A stretch of DNA of 64,000 nt from Dermanyssus gallinae (GCA_003439945.1 QVRM01001090.1:116001-180000); one strand, 5' to 3'; counted from the first letter of the stretch, positions 12,228 to 25,207 are shown. Notes: generated from the letters alone by a model not told the origin. A program made the numbers and translations.

Positions 12228-15200
12228 TTTCTGTTTTGTCACGCTCTAGGCAAAAACTGGCTGCACGATGCGTACTCGCAGATCTGTCTATCGCTTCATG
12301 CGCTCAAACTTGCCTCAGAGTTCCTCGTCAAAGGCGGTTGGTTTGTCACAAAAGTGTTCCGTTCGAAGGACTACAATGCTTTTATCTGGGTCCTCAAGAA
12401 ACTCTTCAGAAAGGTTCGTTTTCGTGTGCATTTTTTAAATAAGTGTGATCAGCTGCTATGTGCTGAATAACACGTTTTATTTAATACGTTAGTTACGACA
12501 TGCTTAGGAGTACTCAACCACAGAGCCATATTCACACTATGACTCGAAATATACTAAAACTGATTTGCAGATGCAAACGGTTTTGCTTTATTAGTTCACA
12601 AGTACATCAGTTAGTTGAACGGTTCTGACCTGTAGTTCTAAGAACATACCAGCATCATCACTTTGCTTAAATTAGACATAGCTATTTTTTTAATGGCAAT
12701 ACATTTTCATGAGTGGTGCGCTGGTGTTATTGCCAGCTATTTTACCGTTTAGTTTCGAATAGCCTTTATTGGCGTAAATAGAACAGAATAGGCGCTTTTT
12801 TATTCCTGAGCTACGTTGACCTATAACTTTTGTCTTTGAAGGTCTCTGCTACAAAACCTCGAGCGTCTCGTCACGAGTCTGCCGAAATTTTTGTCGTGTG
12901 CCAGGGCTATGTGGCGCCAGACAAACTTGATGACAAATTCTTCAATCCGAAGTATCTGTTTGAGGAACTGGACATCACACAGGAGACTGCTGCCAGGAAT
13001 GTCTTGGAGCGAGCTGCAAGTCTCAAGAAGCCCAAAGCAGAAGGGTAAGCAAAATTCAAACTTTTTAAACTAATTAGTTTCTTAAATTTAGCAGTGCTAT
13101 TATTACTCGTTGTCGATTGTTAAGAACTAAAAATACCAGTTCAGTGGAACCTAGAACATAAAGTATGATATTCTGATGCAGCGATCAAGATATTATATTT
13201 CATGTTTTAGATTCCACATGATGCTTTGCTTCAGACTCTCCTGTATGTAGTCAAACCATTTATACATATGTGTAGCTTAATTTGTTTATTTAAAGTTGTA
13301 TTTGTAATTTGATTTGATGCAGGAAAAATGTCTGTTACGTATGCCTGGCATATTTTGCATTCATTTTTCGTATCTGGCTGCGAAACAGCACTGATTCGTA
13401 TCTTGTTCGACCTGCAGGTATAAGGAGGGCGCTAAGATGCACGAGACGGTGACCTGTATGGAGTTTATTCAATCGGACAAGTTTATGGAGCTCCTTGGCG
13501 AAGTGCACGAAATTGTCCTTTCATCAGATCGAGTCCGTAATCACCCCCTGACTACAGATGACATTAAGGAGTGCTGCAAAGATATTAAAGTGCTCGGCAA
13601 AGCCGAGCTTCGCGCCATTATACAGTGGCGGAAGAAACTGCGGGCACAATTTGCAAAAGAGGACGGAGAGACGAACGTTGAGGACGTTGAGATGAAAGCG
13701 AATGATGACGACAGCGATGACGATGAAGAAACAAAGCTGCTTAAGCACGTTCAGAAGATGAATGCTGATGCTATGCAGGAACTCAAGCGCGTTAAGCGTA
13801 AAAAGCTTAGACAACTCAAGAAGACACGTGATGCACTCAATCTTAAGATGATTATAAAAGGGGACGAAGGTATCATCCAGGAGGACAAGGACGTTTTTCA
13901 GTTAAAGAAACTTAACGCGATCAAGCGAAAGGTGAATGCTGGCGAGAGCCTGTCTGAAGACGAGGAGCTTGAAGAGATCGGAGACACTGGCGTGGCAATC
14001 AGCAGCTCTAAGGAAAAGGCTGGCAAACGTGATAAAGATGAGGACGAGCATGATGTCGATGACATGCTGGTTGATGATGATGACGACGACGATGAAGAAG
14101 AACTCGAGTGGGAGGAAGATGACGGGGCTGAACACGTAGATCCGGGCGAAGTTGTCACCTCCCTTGGTACGGCGCGCGACCTCAGAAAGGAGAAGGCTGC
14201 TTCGTGGTTCAGCCGAACGACGCTTGCAGGACAGACTAATCTAGATGACGACTTGTGCGAGGAGGTGCCAAGCCTGAAGAAGGTACGTAGTGAGGTGAAT
14301 TGGGATCTAAAGAAGAAACGCAAAAATGAGGAAAGAGCCGCCAAGAGGAAAAAGCGTGATCAGGATATGGATTCATCAGAGGATGATTACGACGATGTCG
14401 TCGAGAATGAGCACCAACAATATATTAATCACATAGAAGCCGAACTCGAGGAAATTCGGCGGGAAAAGGAAGCCCGCAAGCCGCACATTAAGCAAGGTAA
14501 TATGCTCGCTCTCTCCTTCTATGCTTTCTCTCTCTCTCTGTCTAAATATATATATATATATATATATAGTGAAATGTATGTTTACTTAACCAATATATAA
14601 CTGACTAACTGGTGGTGGGACAAGGAGCGTAGTCAAGTATGTGTATTTTCTTATTGCCACTGCTTTGGTGACAACCATGCCGCAGATGTTTTGCAACTAT
14701 TATTCGTATAATATAGAATAGTTTTAGTGACTATCCTGTTATAAAATATTTTTATGAAGTAAAACAGCTTGCGAGATTTAAATTTTCTTTTAATTTGTAA
14801 TCCCTAGTAATGAGATTGCATTTAAAGTCACACTTAAATTGGGACCTTTCTTGTTTGGCTATGTACGTGTGTGTGTCGATATGTTGATGGCCATCTGCAT
14901 CTTCAGCACTGGGCATTGTGACCGAGATTCAGGAGAAAGAAAAAGAGGGAATTCCGATGCTGGATGCCTATGGGCGGGCCCTCGGAGAGCGGCTAATTCG
15001 TAGCCAAAAGAGTCGGCGAGACCTTTTAAACGAGGGATTTCATCGATATATGTTCGACGACCGTGAGAATCTTCCTTCGTGGTTTGTCGAAGATGAGAAG
15101 AAACACTGTCTAAAGGTGCCTCATATACATCATATTTTTCCACTATATTTTTCGTACGATCCCAGCATCTCTATGTACGACTTAAAGCATTTTTATTTCT

Positions 15201-16253
15201 ATTCAATTGCGCATGTATCTCCCGCGCCATAGCTGGTGTGTTGATTGTATGTTCGGATATGGTTAATTATTTGCTCTTGTAGTTCTAAAGTAGCCCTACG
15301 CTAGTAATAACGCCTTAATAGTAAAAGTTATATTTATAAAGAACGCCTATTGGAATTTAAAAATAATGCCCAATGCGTTTAGAAGATCAGTGTAGAGTCA
15401 CTTATCCGTATACTCAAAATGGTATTCTGCACAATTTCACGCTACGTGTCTGTTCTTTTGTAGCAACCCGACGTGAGTTCGGAGAGCCTTCGTCGCAATC
15501 GTGAGGACCTAAAAGAAGTAAATGTGAGGACGATTAAGAGGGTTGTCGAAGCCAAAAGTCGTAAAAAGCGTCGTCTGATGCAGCGTATGGAGAAAGCTCG
15601 AAAGAAGGCCGAGGACCTCTGCGGTAATTTAGATATGAGCGAAAACGAGAAGGCGCAAAACCTCAAGCAAATATACTCAAAGGCACTGAAAAAGGTACGA
15701 AATGTCCAAACGCCACTGATATTATTAGCGAAAGCAGGCCTGAAACTCAGGTTGTAGAAGTGACTCACGATTACATGTTTCTAATCGACATAAATATGGT
15801 GGACATGATGTAATGCAACAAGCGTTTGATGATATAGTGCAACATGCATTTGGTGACGATGACGCGCATTTAACACGTGACTAACCTGCAATTCTTTTAG
15901 TAATATTTCCTGCCAACAAGTTCTTAATACAATGATAAGAAAATGCTGCCTACGATTTTGCCTCTGTATCGATTCATTGTGTTGGTCGAGTATACTTACC
16001 GGTTTCGTTCAAAATAATATTAACGATTCTGAACTGCTTGTTTTTTTGTGTGTATAATTTCCAGGATAAGAAGGAGGTCAAGTACGTTGTTTCAAAGAAG
16101 TTCCGAGGTTTAACGCGAGTGCCCAAAGTAAAAAGCAACGTAAAGTTTAAGGTGGTGGATTCGAGGATGAAGAAAGATCTCCGCGCGGCGAAGAGCAGGG
16201 AGAAGACAAAGGGGCGAGGTCGCAAAGCTAAAACCAGTGGCAAACATCGCTAA
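10920..16253 (+). CDS. FTSJ3: pre-rRNA 2'-O-methyltransferase FTSJ3/SPB1 (eight exons)
   Basis: Nucleolar SAM-dependent enzyme that 2'-O-methylates large-subunit pre-rRNA and is needed for 60S ribosome maturation. Exons 10920-11099, 11893-12079, 12250-12413, 12842-13044, 13418-14496, 14907-15115, 15464-15694 and 16065-16253 join in frame to 813 residues, typical for the family. The N-terminal FtsJ/RrmJ fold has [11 protein letters not shown], the SAM motif [12 protein letters not shown] (49-60) and LNDGAPNVG. The catalytic tetrad reads K31, D117, K157 and E192. A middle DUF3381-type region follows, then acidic low-complexity tracts, and the basic Spb1 C-terminal domain (about 606-813) with [26 protein letters not shown] and a Lys/Arg-rich end. 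All residues needed for catalysis are present. A poly-A signal lies at 16313. Confidence 0.97.
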
Positions 16254-16312
16254 GACATGATGTACAGCCTCGACAACAACATGCATTTTAATACATGTTA
16301 AGCCAATATGTT

Positions 16313-16318
16313 AATAAA
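16313..16318 (+). terminator. poly-A signal of FTSJ3
   Basis: AATAAA 60 bases after the FTSJ3 stop codon, in A/T-rich sequence. Confidence 0.7.
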
Positions 16319-16379
16319 TGCTATACAAAGACCTTCAATATATGGCCTTCAAGTTCAAGTTAGAGGATCAGTTCAGTTG

Positions 16380-16416
<37 letters not shown>

Positions 16417-17736
16417 CAATAGTAAATGCCCAATTCAATGCCCATTATTTTCGTAAAGTGATAGTGCTGCGTTACGTAGTTGCCAAGTAACAAGCTTTTT
16501 CGACAGCCATAGTTGTTATGGTTTACGTTGAAGCTTTCATGTTCAGGTCCGTAAAATTTTGCCGCGACGTTCGCCGCTCCTCCTTCCTGTAAAAAAAAAT
16601 TTGTTACCGAGTTTCTTAAACCTCAAAAGATGTACATAACTTTCTGATACACCCTTGCTAGAGCAGGCCGAAATATTAGCAAGTATACATGCTTTTGCAT
16701 TCGATATGGCCGTCGAAAAAGCGTAATCCGGCTATTCACCTTTCTCTAGCTTGCGTCAGGTGTCATTCGTTTTTTTTTTCGCCGAACACGCCAGTATGAT
16801 CAGTTCCTTCGTGCGTTGACTGGTTCACCCGCAAACCTAGATTTTGCACAACTATGTAGGAGAAAAAAGAACATCCACTTCTCTAAATGTTATCCTCACG
16901 CCTGAACAAAACGTTTCAGCCCCCTACTTTCATTTGGAAAAATATTTTTTTGCCGAGCTTCACCAAACCTAAAAATAAGTACAGTCGGTTATGATAAGTC
17001 TGTATCGACACGACACACACGTCTACAGACTCCGTCCGAGTCCATACTATGCCAGCAATCGTTGCGTGCATTCTAAGCGGTGCCGCTTCATGGACTCACG
17101 GATTATACTACCTCGATACTATAATGAGGAAGACGGTTTGCCAAGAGGATCAGCGTCGAAACCGCCTTGCATATCCGCGATTGGCACAGTCAAAACGAGG
17201 ACGCCCCGCAAGGGACCAATTCAACCCAGCTTTCATATGTACGATCTCGTCGCACTTTCGTTGGTTCGGGGACACTAAGTCGGTAGACCTTGAGGCTCTA
17301 CCGGCGTTGATTGCCAACACTGACCAAAAATGCATTATGCTTATTTGATATGGGAAATTTAAAAAATGCATAATGCATTTTTTTGCGGAAAGGAAAGAAA
17401 GGTTAAAAGAGGTATCTGACAAGCTACTATATACAGAGAAGTGTCAATCTTGAAATAATCGATTATCGGTAATTCAATTGAAATTGAAGACGCCGCGTAC
17501 AGCGCCATTTGAAAACTCTGTCTCTATATAGGAAAATAAGCTTTAACGAGTCCGACGAAAGGTTGTTTTTATTATTTCCTGGATACTTTCAGTGCATCTC
17601 ACCTCTGGTCTGGACTTGCATGTGATAATCGCCACGGTTACACCAGATACATAGTTCATCGCTATCATCACCTAGTCTGGTTGAATACGAACTTTCTCGA
17701 GGAAAACACATAGTGCATCTGTCTGTATGTCTCAAG

Positions 17737-17768
<32 letters not shown>
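16319..17768. other. intergenic repeat-rich DNA after FTSJ3
   Basis: Contains (TA)n tracts at 16381-16414 and 17738-17768 and several segments distantly like the foldback element ends (for example ataagctttaacgagtccga near 17530). No gene is supported. Confidence 0.5.
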
Positions 17769-17773
<5 letters not shown>

Positions 17774-18766
17774 GTAACAGAAATATCCCGGAAACGATAT
17801 AAGGAATTGTAGAGCTCGTTAATGCAAACATTTTTTCCAACGGGATATGGTCTCTGAGAAGTCTTGTTTCGGAGTGAGAGTGAGATTACTAAAATCCGTA
17901 GCACTGGTGATGTTGCCAGACATAAAAGCGCAAAATATGCAATTTCGAGACAACCAGTCTTCCTATAGAGAAACTAAGGAATAACATATTATGCCGCCTA
18001 GAAGATGCGACACGGTCGTTTAGAAAATAATTTGCAAAAATGAATTTTTGTATAGCTTTTACGCTATACAAAAATTTACCAATAATTCAAAATCATTACC
18101 TTACGCCAAATCACATCGCTAAAAACTAACACATTCAAGCAAATGCGTTTCACGATTTCACGATTATTTTGGTACCAAATACATGGCAACGCGAGCCGTG
18201 ATTGCGGAGTAATCGAGATTGAGTGCATGCATAAATGACTTACTCCATTAGATAAATTACTCTAGGTCCTTTATGCGTCCGCTCAATCTCGACATGTGTT
18301 CCAAAAAAATCTTAATTACTCCGCATTGCCATGTATTTGGTACCAAAATGATCGTAAAATAGGCATTTTTGCTTAAATTTGTTTGCTTTGACCGCTGTGA
18401 TTGGTCGTAAGGTAATGATTTTAAGATATTTCGTGTGACAGCTAAAAAGCGTGTGAAACAATTACTTAATATTTGCGAATTATCTTTTTAACGACAATGT
18501 CGCATCTTCTGGCCGGCGCTACATGTTCTTCAAAGGAAGTAGAACTTTCTCACCAACACGACGGCGTGCTTAGTTTCTGTATAGGACTGGTTGTCTCGCA
18601 ATTGCATATTTTGCGCTCCTATCGACACTAGTGTCACGGATTTTAGTAATATCACTCTCACTCTGAAACAAGACCTTTAAGAGACTATGTTCCATTGGAA
18701 AAATGTTTGCTTTAACGAGCCGTACAATTCCTTTTATCTCTTCCGAAATCTTTCTGTTACACCCTG
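17769..18766. mobile_element. foldback MITE-like element, copy 2
   Basis: About 1 kb, starting AGGGTGTAACAGAAATATC after a TA tract and ending in the inverted form (TTTCTGTTACACCCT) before another TA tract. Paired arms of roughly 450 bp can be followed inward: GGAATTGTAGAGCTCGTTAA near 17811 against its inverse near 18715, and TTTTGGTACCAAATACATGG near 18168 against its inverse near 18330. The unpaired centre is only some tens of bases (about 18240-18290). It shares its internal blocks with the element at 8046-8938 and has no coding capacity. Confidence 0.8.
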
Positions 18767-20390
18767 TATATATATATATAGCAAATTCGCGTCGGTGTGA
18801 TACACACATGATTTTCGATCCTTCGCATTCGAAACCATGATCGGAAGATCTTGATTTATTCGACTGCTGGACAAGATTTTTGTTTCCGTTTCGGGCGATA
18901 AGCGTGCCGAGGAGTTCCTCCGCAAAGGCTCTCGCTTGACGTCCAACGGTTCAAGGCGCCTTGCTAAAGCGGTCTAATGTATATAGTAGGCGGCAGGCCT
19001 AGAGTAATAAGACACGGGAGAGCAATGCTTTTTTTTGGTGGGCGAATGGGCCGACATACGCCGCCTTTACTTGGGCTATAGTAGCCTCCTATTTCTACAC
19101 ATTTTAGAGGTCTGATTAAATCAACATCTGTTTTTGTGAACATGCTATGCCGTTGTTCATCATCAAAGACCCAAATGTGTGTATTCAGCTGTATAAAGCA
19201 ATTATGTTTTCTAGACTTCTACATTGCACACCCGTCTGCAAATATCACGCTTTCTTTAGTTAGGAACGACGACGCGCGGGCACTATGGCAGTTTGTGAGC
19301 GCTAATATGATTGACCGCTTGTTCTATGTGACAATGAACAATCGTAAAAGCCAAATAATGCTTTTTGATATGATATGACGTTTATTGATACTGAAATTGT
19401 AGTTTCTTATTTTTGTTACAACTTCATATAGCCACAGGCTAGTGCGAAGCATGTGTACAAGTTACAGTAAGATTTTATACATTATCACCGTAGTATCTCG
19501 TATTAATGCAAATATTTATCTATGGATTGTGTACATGTTTACATAGTTATGGTTTAATCAGACGCAAGTAAGGTTAGATAGTGCGTTCTCGCAGTATTTT
19601 TGAATTGAATAAGCGATATAAGTGTCCTAATGTCACTAGGCAACTTGTTCCACAAGGTAGCACCTAAATACAGAGTGCAAACCTTGATTGTGTACTTGTG
19701 GCCGAGGAGACAATGAGTAAGTGAGATGCCGAGCCTCGGGTGTTTTGGGTCCTTGCAGATTCGATAAGGCCAACCAGGTTGGGACGGTGACCTTTTTTTT
19801 TAAGAATACGTTTTATCTTACCAAAATGTGTTGCAAGACTTGAAATAATCAACCATATGCTCGCATGGCATGTAGCCAGAGAACCGCACAACAAGGCAGT
19901 TTCGCGGGCTTACACCGCATTCTAGCCTCTTTCCACCTTCTTATTCGGTGAATAAAGGCGTGTTCTACTCTAGTCTAGACTAACTATCACACGTTTGTGC
20001 TGAGGCGTTGATCTCATCCAGTATGTTAGCCAGTTTCTTGGCAGAGCCCGTTGGGTATTACAGCATAAGTAAAGGCGGTGTATACCGGCGCATTCACCAA
20101 CCAAAATAAAGCACCGCTCTCCCGTGTCTTATCACTCTAGGCCCGCCGCCCACTATACACATTAGCAGGACGCCTTGAACCGTTAGACGTCAAGCGAGAG
20201 CCTTTGCGGAGGAACCCCTCGGCACGCTTATCGCCAGAAACGGGACCAAAAATCTTGTCCAGCAGTCACATAAATCAAGATGTTCCGATTATGGTTTCGA
20301 ATGTGAAGGACCGAAACCAATGTGTGTATCCCACCGACGCGTATTTTATAAATATATATATATATATATATGGTGTAACAGAATGATATA
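18745..20390. repeat. large inverted repeat, ~300-bp arms, ~975-bp spacer
   Basis: The left arm (about 18745-19080) and right arm (about 20055-20390) are reverse complements at visibly high identity. Each runs from the foldback-element end (TCTGTTACACC / GGTGTAACAGA) through a TA tract, then a decayed family B retroelement fragment with GCGAGAGCCTTTGCGGAGGA-like sequence, then AGACACGGGAGAGC and CGCCTTTACTT. The spacer shows no recognisable gene. Confidence 0.8.
18780..19080 (+). pseudogene. family B retroelement fragment, left arm of inverted repeat
   Basis: In one plus frame from 18824 the sequence reads AFETMIGRS, a stop, then RLLDKIFVSVSGDKRAEEFL. This is the end of the family B C-terminal domain seen intact at 103-693 (FETMGTG, TGDSRASELLRQRL). 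It carries stops and shifts. The same segment recurs inverted at 20060-20350. Confidence 0.7.
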
Positions 20391-22561
20391 TACATATATA
20401 TTTTAGTGCATTAGTTTTCAAAAGGTATTAACCATCGACGGAATGTAAGATTTTATGTCTAAAACGAATATTGTGTACAGCAGAAAAGAGGCGCAGCTCT
20501 CCTAAGGTTTTTATGGTAAGATTACAAGATGCCGACATGAGCGAGGCGGAGGTTACTGAAACAGGGTTCAACAAAGATGAGAAATAAAATGCTAGTAGTA
20601 ATAGTACTAGTTCAACCTTCTTGCCATCTGTCAATGTTGAGTGTCAGGGGTGATTGTCAGGGCTGGGTAGGATTCGTTGCCGCTGAGACGCGAGTTGGCG
20701 TAGCAAGAAACAGAAACCGGCTGACTGAACTCTTTTGCTCAGTTCGGTCAGGATGCGAAGATGCTTTATTTCGTTCGTGGCTTTGCAAAGATAAGCTGTG
20801 AATAAGGCAGGGTGCGATGAAATGAGCCGTTCGATTCGGGCAGCATATGAGCGCAAATTCTCAAACCCTTTGTCTACCACATTTTCCGTTGATCTGACAA
20901 TCTGCAGGGCCTCCAAAGTCCACAAAATTGTTAGATAGAAGGTACTAATAAATTAAAGTGAGCACCTAAGCAACCACTGTATTGAGTTTACTGTCGAAAC
21001 TGCTTTATCAAACATAAGTGCCCAAGCGTCAAAAGACATTCGACACGAGCAAACGGCCTCAAATTAAGCTATTAGAAGTAGCCCGATACGAGCCAAGTAT
21101 TGGTGAAGTTATGAGATCGCTGCAGCACGGCGGAACTGCTTCAGAACACGCTTCTTGCTTACTAGGGCAGTAGGGCGCCAACGAAAGCAATAGCAGCTGC
21201 ACATTGAGTTTAAATTGCTTAAAGCAGTTTTAAGACGAGCTATCAGCAAAAGTACCAGGACAGATGCTGGTAAGAAGAGCATTTCTAGCCTAAGGAGTAT
21301 ATAAGGTGGTTCGAGTCGAAAAAGGAGTCAAGCAAAAAGACGCCTACCCGCATAGACGCCTAACCGTAACCTAAGGGCAGCGCAAGCCAAGTGTTTCAGG
21401 TTAAGCTACAAGAAGATAACGAGCAGGTAAAGCACTTGAATAACATTTGTGAATGGAGCGAGTACCGGAAAGCTCTATTGACGTGAATGGCGATATTTGA
21501 TAAGCGATTATAAGAAGGGCAGGGCGTCTCAAGATGATATTGACCGTTACAACCCAAATATTGGTGGAATAATGAGATCGTTGCAGTTTGGCGGAAGTGC
21601 TTGACAGCACGCCGCATGCTTAATAGAGCGAGACGTAGCAGGGGGACCAGAATAAAGGCAAATCAGCTGCGCATTCGTGTGTGCGACTGCTCTAGTATGG
21701 CTTAGAGCAGTTTTAGGATAAGCTGTCTGCAAAACTAGGAACAGATGCCGAAAGCAGTTTATTTCTGAGATCGATGACGGTCCGTGGGACAGAGAGGTAT
21801 AACCTCGCGGCAGAAAAAAATAACTTATAATCAGGACGCTGTGTCCTGAGCATGCATGTTCCTGTCAAGCATCCATCGTATCTCTGTTAGATCGAGTTCC
21901 ATGAAGAAATGTGTGTAATACCGGACGTCACAGTGGATAAAGTAATTGCGGCGAGCGGAACGGGACGTCGTCCCAGCATCGGCAACCAGGTTGCTGTTTA
22001 GGACGCTTCCCGAAAAAGTGACTAGAGTGACTACCCATATATTTTGAGCTGTCAAATTTCCATGTTTAACAGTGATACGATGTAGTACTAATACCAAAGG
22101 GGGGTCCATTTGTATTTTATGCAAAGAGATCATGACGATAGTGGAAACGCGACAGCGTGACTTTGTGGGGAAAACGGGCTTCTGCGCTCCACCAAGCATG
22201 GATTCCGTAATAAAAGCCAATGCTGGCGGGCCTTCAACGCGATACTGCAAAAGTCGGTATATTTACAGCTCGACATTGCCAACAAGGGCGCTGTTTTTAG
22301 CGGTACATTAAGATGTTAAAAATGCGTTTATAATATATAGCCTTAAACAGCCTGCCATGGAAATGGTCACTGGAAACATTGCAGCGGAAGAGAAATCTCG
22401 CTATGCTAGTGTCGTACAATATCAGACTTTTTAACGGGTGAACCACGGGGCTACACTTCACATGATAGCAGGTGTTCCCTAGGGATCCATTCCGGTTCCC
22501 TGTTATTGAATCTGGCGTACGACCACGTTTTTGCCTGCACGATTTGCCTCTCGTCGTCGAT
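20391..22561. other. intergenic DNA with a diverged tandem duplication
   Basis: No gene is recognised. Segments near 21061-21290 and 21530-21760 are related with an offset of about 461 bp; both contain TATTGGTG-A--ATGAGATCG, a following GCGGAA-TGCTT block and AGCAGTTTTA. They have diverged strongly. The short open frames in 20.4-20.9 kb and 21.8-22.3 kb have no family motifs. Confidence 0.5.
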
Positions 22562-22568
22562 CTATGAC

Positions 22569-22808
22569 TAGTTAGCGGTAACTGTCCACGCAATGACACC
22601 CGAGCTCGAACACTGAAAACACGTGCTATATATATATATATATGATAGCTATACACATTAATACAGGTTTATTTTATTTACCATTTTCTTTTACTGTAAA
22701 ATCAACTATATACTTAATTTTCAATTTGAAATATATACAACATACGACGATTTAGCGGTAATTGTCTACGCAATGACGCCTGAGCTCGAACACTAAAAAT
22801 ACGTGCTT
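22569..22808 (+). repeat. ~165-bp repeat units, left group (one partial, one full)
   Basis: A partial unit (22569-22628) and a full unit (22642-22808) share the block TAGCGGTAA-TGTC-ACGCAATGAC and end in A-ACGTGCT. The full unit starts ATGATAGCTATAC. The same units reappear at 24971-25710, on the far side of the reverse-transcriptase relic. Confidence 0.9.
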
Positions 22809-22809
22809 A

Positions 22810-24715
22810 TATATAGTTTAGTTTTATTAACGAAGGGTTGGTTTACACATATACATCCTAAGCATCACATTTCCACAGTTGAGACAACGAAATTGCTCAA
22901 CGCTGAAGGTGATATAGATCACGCAGATGGCTACAAAGTTTACATATGCACTCCGGCAAGATCTCATGAACCTTCTCGCGCACACAGATCTCAAGGTGGA
23001 AACCGTGGACGGCAAATCTGGTGACTAGATATCGGTTCCCATAACTGCAGGCACTCCACAAATCCGATGTCATTGCTTTTGTTTCATAGAACAGCGGGTC
23101 GATGTCAGCCATTTTATTTTCCCCAATACAAGACGTGTTCTCTAACGGCCGTCGTCTTCGGTAGGATGTGCGTCCTCTGCAAGTCCTCAACGAATAACGG
23201 CGACGACGCCGCATTAACCTATTCAGGCTAGTGCGGTGGACGTTTAATGCTCTCTATAGGAAACTGTCTTTGAGTTGATCGAACGCCCTTAAGTTTGGTC
23301 TCGAGAGATAAGGCCAAATCACCTGAACACCGTAGGATGCGGTGGGTGCAATCTTCAAATTAAACAAGCTAACAGCAACCTCCATCGACAGCCTGTATGG
23401 GATCCTTGACACTGTAAAAGGATTGTAGGCCTTTTCGGAGTTTATCCTCAACATGCCTGGAAAAACTTGTGCCACGTGATGAAAACACGAACCCCGGATG
23501 GGGAAAGTAGGGGACGATTTTGATTATTTCTGAATCCAGTCGAAACTCATTGCTTTTGGCCAGTTTTCCTCCTCGTCGAAATTTCATCGCTTTAGTTTTG
23601 CTCGCATTAATCTCCAGTTTGTTCCGGTTCACATAGCGCTGTAATGTTACAAGCGATTGCTGCAAATGAAAGCGACTTCGGGAAAACAATACTAAATCAT
23701 CGGCATACATAAGCGTTTCCACTTGCGAATGCCGACTATATATTTCCGCTGGGAGATCGCATACCAACATTGAGAACAACAGAGGACTCAGAATATCACC
23801 CTAAGCTACACCGGTGGTCTGAGTGATCGGCGCGTGCTTAGCAACCCCATCGTCTATTATTACCAGTCCCTCTTGCGGGATGCTTCTTAGGAGTTCTAGC
23901 ATGCTCAGTGGCACTCCACAGCGTGCCAGCTTGTCGAGGATGTTCGCGTGGCCGTATCGAAGGCCGTCTTGAAGTCCACGAACACGGCGAATAGAGAACT
24001 TCCCCTGATCCAAAGTGTACGATGCACCGAGTTTAGAAGCACGGCGCACGCAGTCATTGTTGATCTGCCTTTTCTAAATCCGTGTTGTTGCTCAGGGAGT
24101 GCCCCGGTAACTTCCAAAAATACTTCCAAGCGGCGGATCAAGATAGCCGATAGAAGCTTATATATAACGCTCTTTTTCGTTATTCCTCGGTAGGTTGATG
24201 GAGCCAGCGGGTCTCCCTTTCCCTTAGCAATGATACTAAGGAGACTGGTCTTCTATTCCACGGGTATTTGGAATGTTCTAAGCACTTCATTAAAGAGAGC
24301 AGTGAAATACGGCACCAGCAAAATGGCCTGCCAAAGATGTTCTTTACCACTAGGTCAGGTCCAGGGGCCTTACCCAGCGGCGCGTCTACTATTGCTTCAG
24401 TCACCTCCGAGTCGACAAAAGGGCGAGACAGTGCCTGGCGAGCTTCCTGGACCCGCTCGCTCCATGCTGAAAATACTACAGGAGCATCGCTCGGAATGGT
24501 TACCGCACCGGCAAACATCTTACGGAAGTGCTTGCCTAACTTCTCCGGCTGGATTGGACACGCAGTAGCGCGTCTATTGGCACGCAACCATTTGTGTGGT
24601 GATTGGTGTGCCTCGACCGGTAACTTGTACTCACTTCGCTCTTCATGCTCTTTTATAGCGTTCTTTACCACTTTCTGATAGTCGCGGCTTAGTTGAGTGT
24701 AACGGGGCGTCATCT
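22810..24715 (-). pseudogene. broken non-LTR retrotransposon reverse transcriptase (family A)
   Basis: The reverse-transcriptase motifs occur in order on the minus strand but in several frames. They are LGKAPGPD (near 24360), QHGFRKGRST (24090), FAVFVDFKTAFDT (23970), ITQTTGVA (23810), the catalytic LMYADDLVLFSRS (23715-23680) and LEINASKTKAMKFRRGG (23620-23570), then a GFVFSSRGTSFSRHV segment. Frameshifts and at least one stop separate them, so it cannot make an active enzyme, although the YADD box is intact. Sequence downstream to 22.9 kb has Cys/His-containing open frames that may be its 3' part. Copies of the ~165-bp unit flank it on both sides. Confidence 0.85.
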
Positions 24716-24842
24716 CAGAGCATATAAATATATATATTTTTTTCTTTTTTAAGATTTTCCGTAAGGCTATTGCCCGTGTACGGCTTTAGTCATGTTATGG
24801 CTAATATTAATCCACTCACAGTTACCTCGTCTAAATTGGAAA

Positions 24843-24945
24843 CCATGCAAACCAATTTAAGAGTGGCCGGTCTGGGTCTCGAACCCAGTCCTCCCGAATG
24901 CAAGGCAAAGGCTTTGCCACTAAGCCATCTTGCTCGGTTATATAT
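24843..24945 (-). repeat. tRNA-derived SINE head
   Basis: Read on the minus strand it has box A (GATGGCTTAGTGGCAAAGCC) and box B (GGGTTCGAGACCC) at pol III spacing. The T-arm stem (CTGGG/CCCAG) is sound, but the acceptor and anticodon stems do not pair, so it is not a functional tRNA. It sits between the family A relic and the ~165-bp array, next to a TA tract (24945-24960). Confidence 0.6.
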
Positions 24946-24970
24946 ATATATATATATATGTATATCTAGG

Positions 24971-25134
24971 AATGATAACTATACGCAATTATACAGCTTT
25001 ATTTTATTTACCATTTCCTTTACTGTAAAAGCAACTATCTGCTTAATTATCAACTTGAAATATGTACAACATACGACGGTTTAGCGGTAACTGTCTACGC
25101 AATGACGCCCCAGCTCGAGCACTGAAAATACGTG

Positions 25135-25207
<73 letters not shown>

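Noticed and set aside
24860..24938. Functional tRNA gene
   Set aside because: The T-arm and boxes are good but the acceptor and anticodon stems do not pair.
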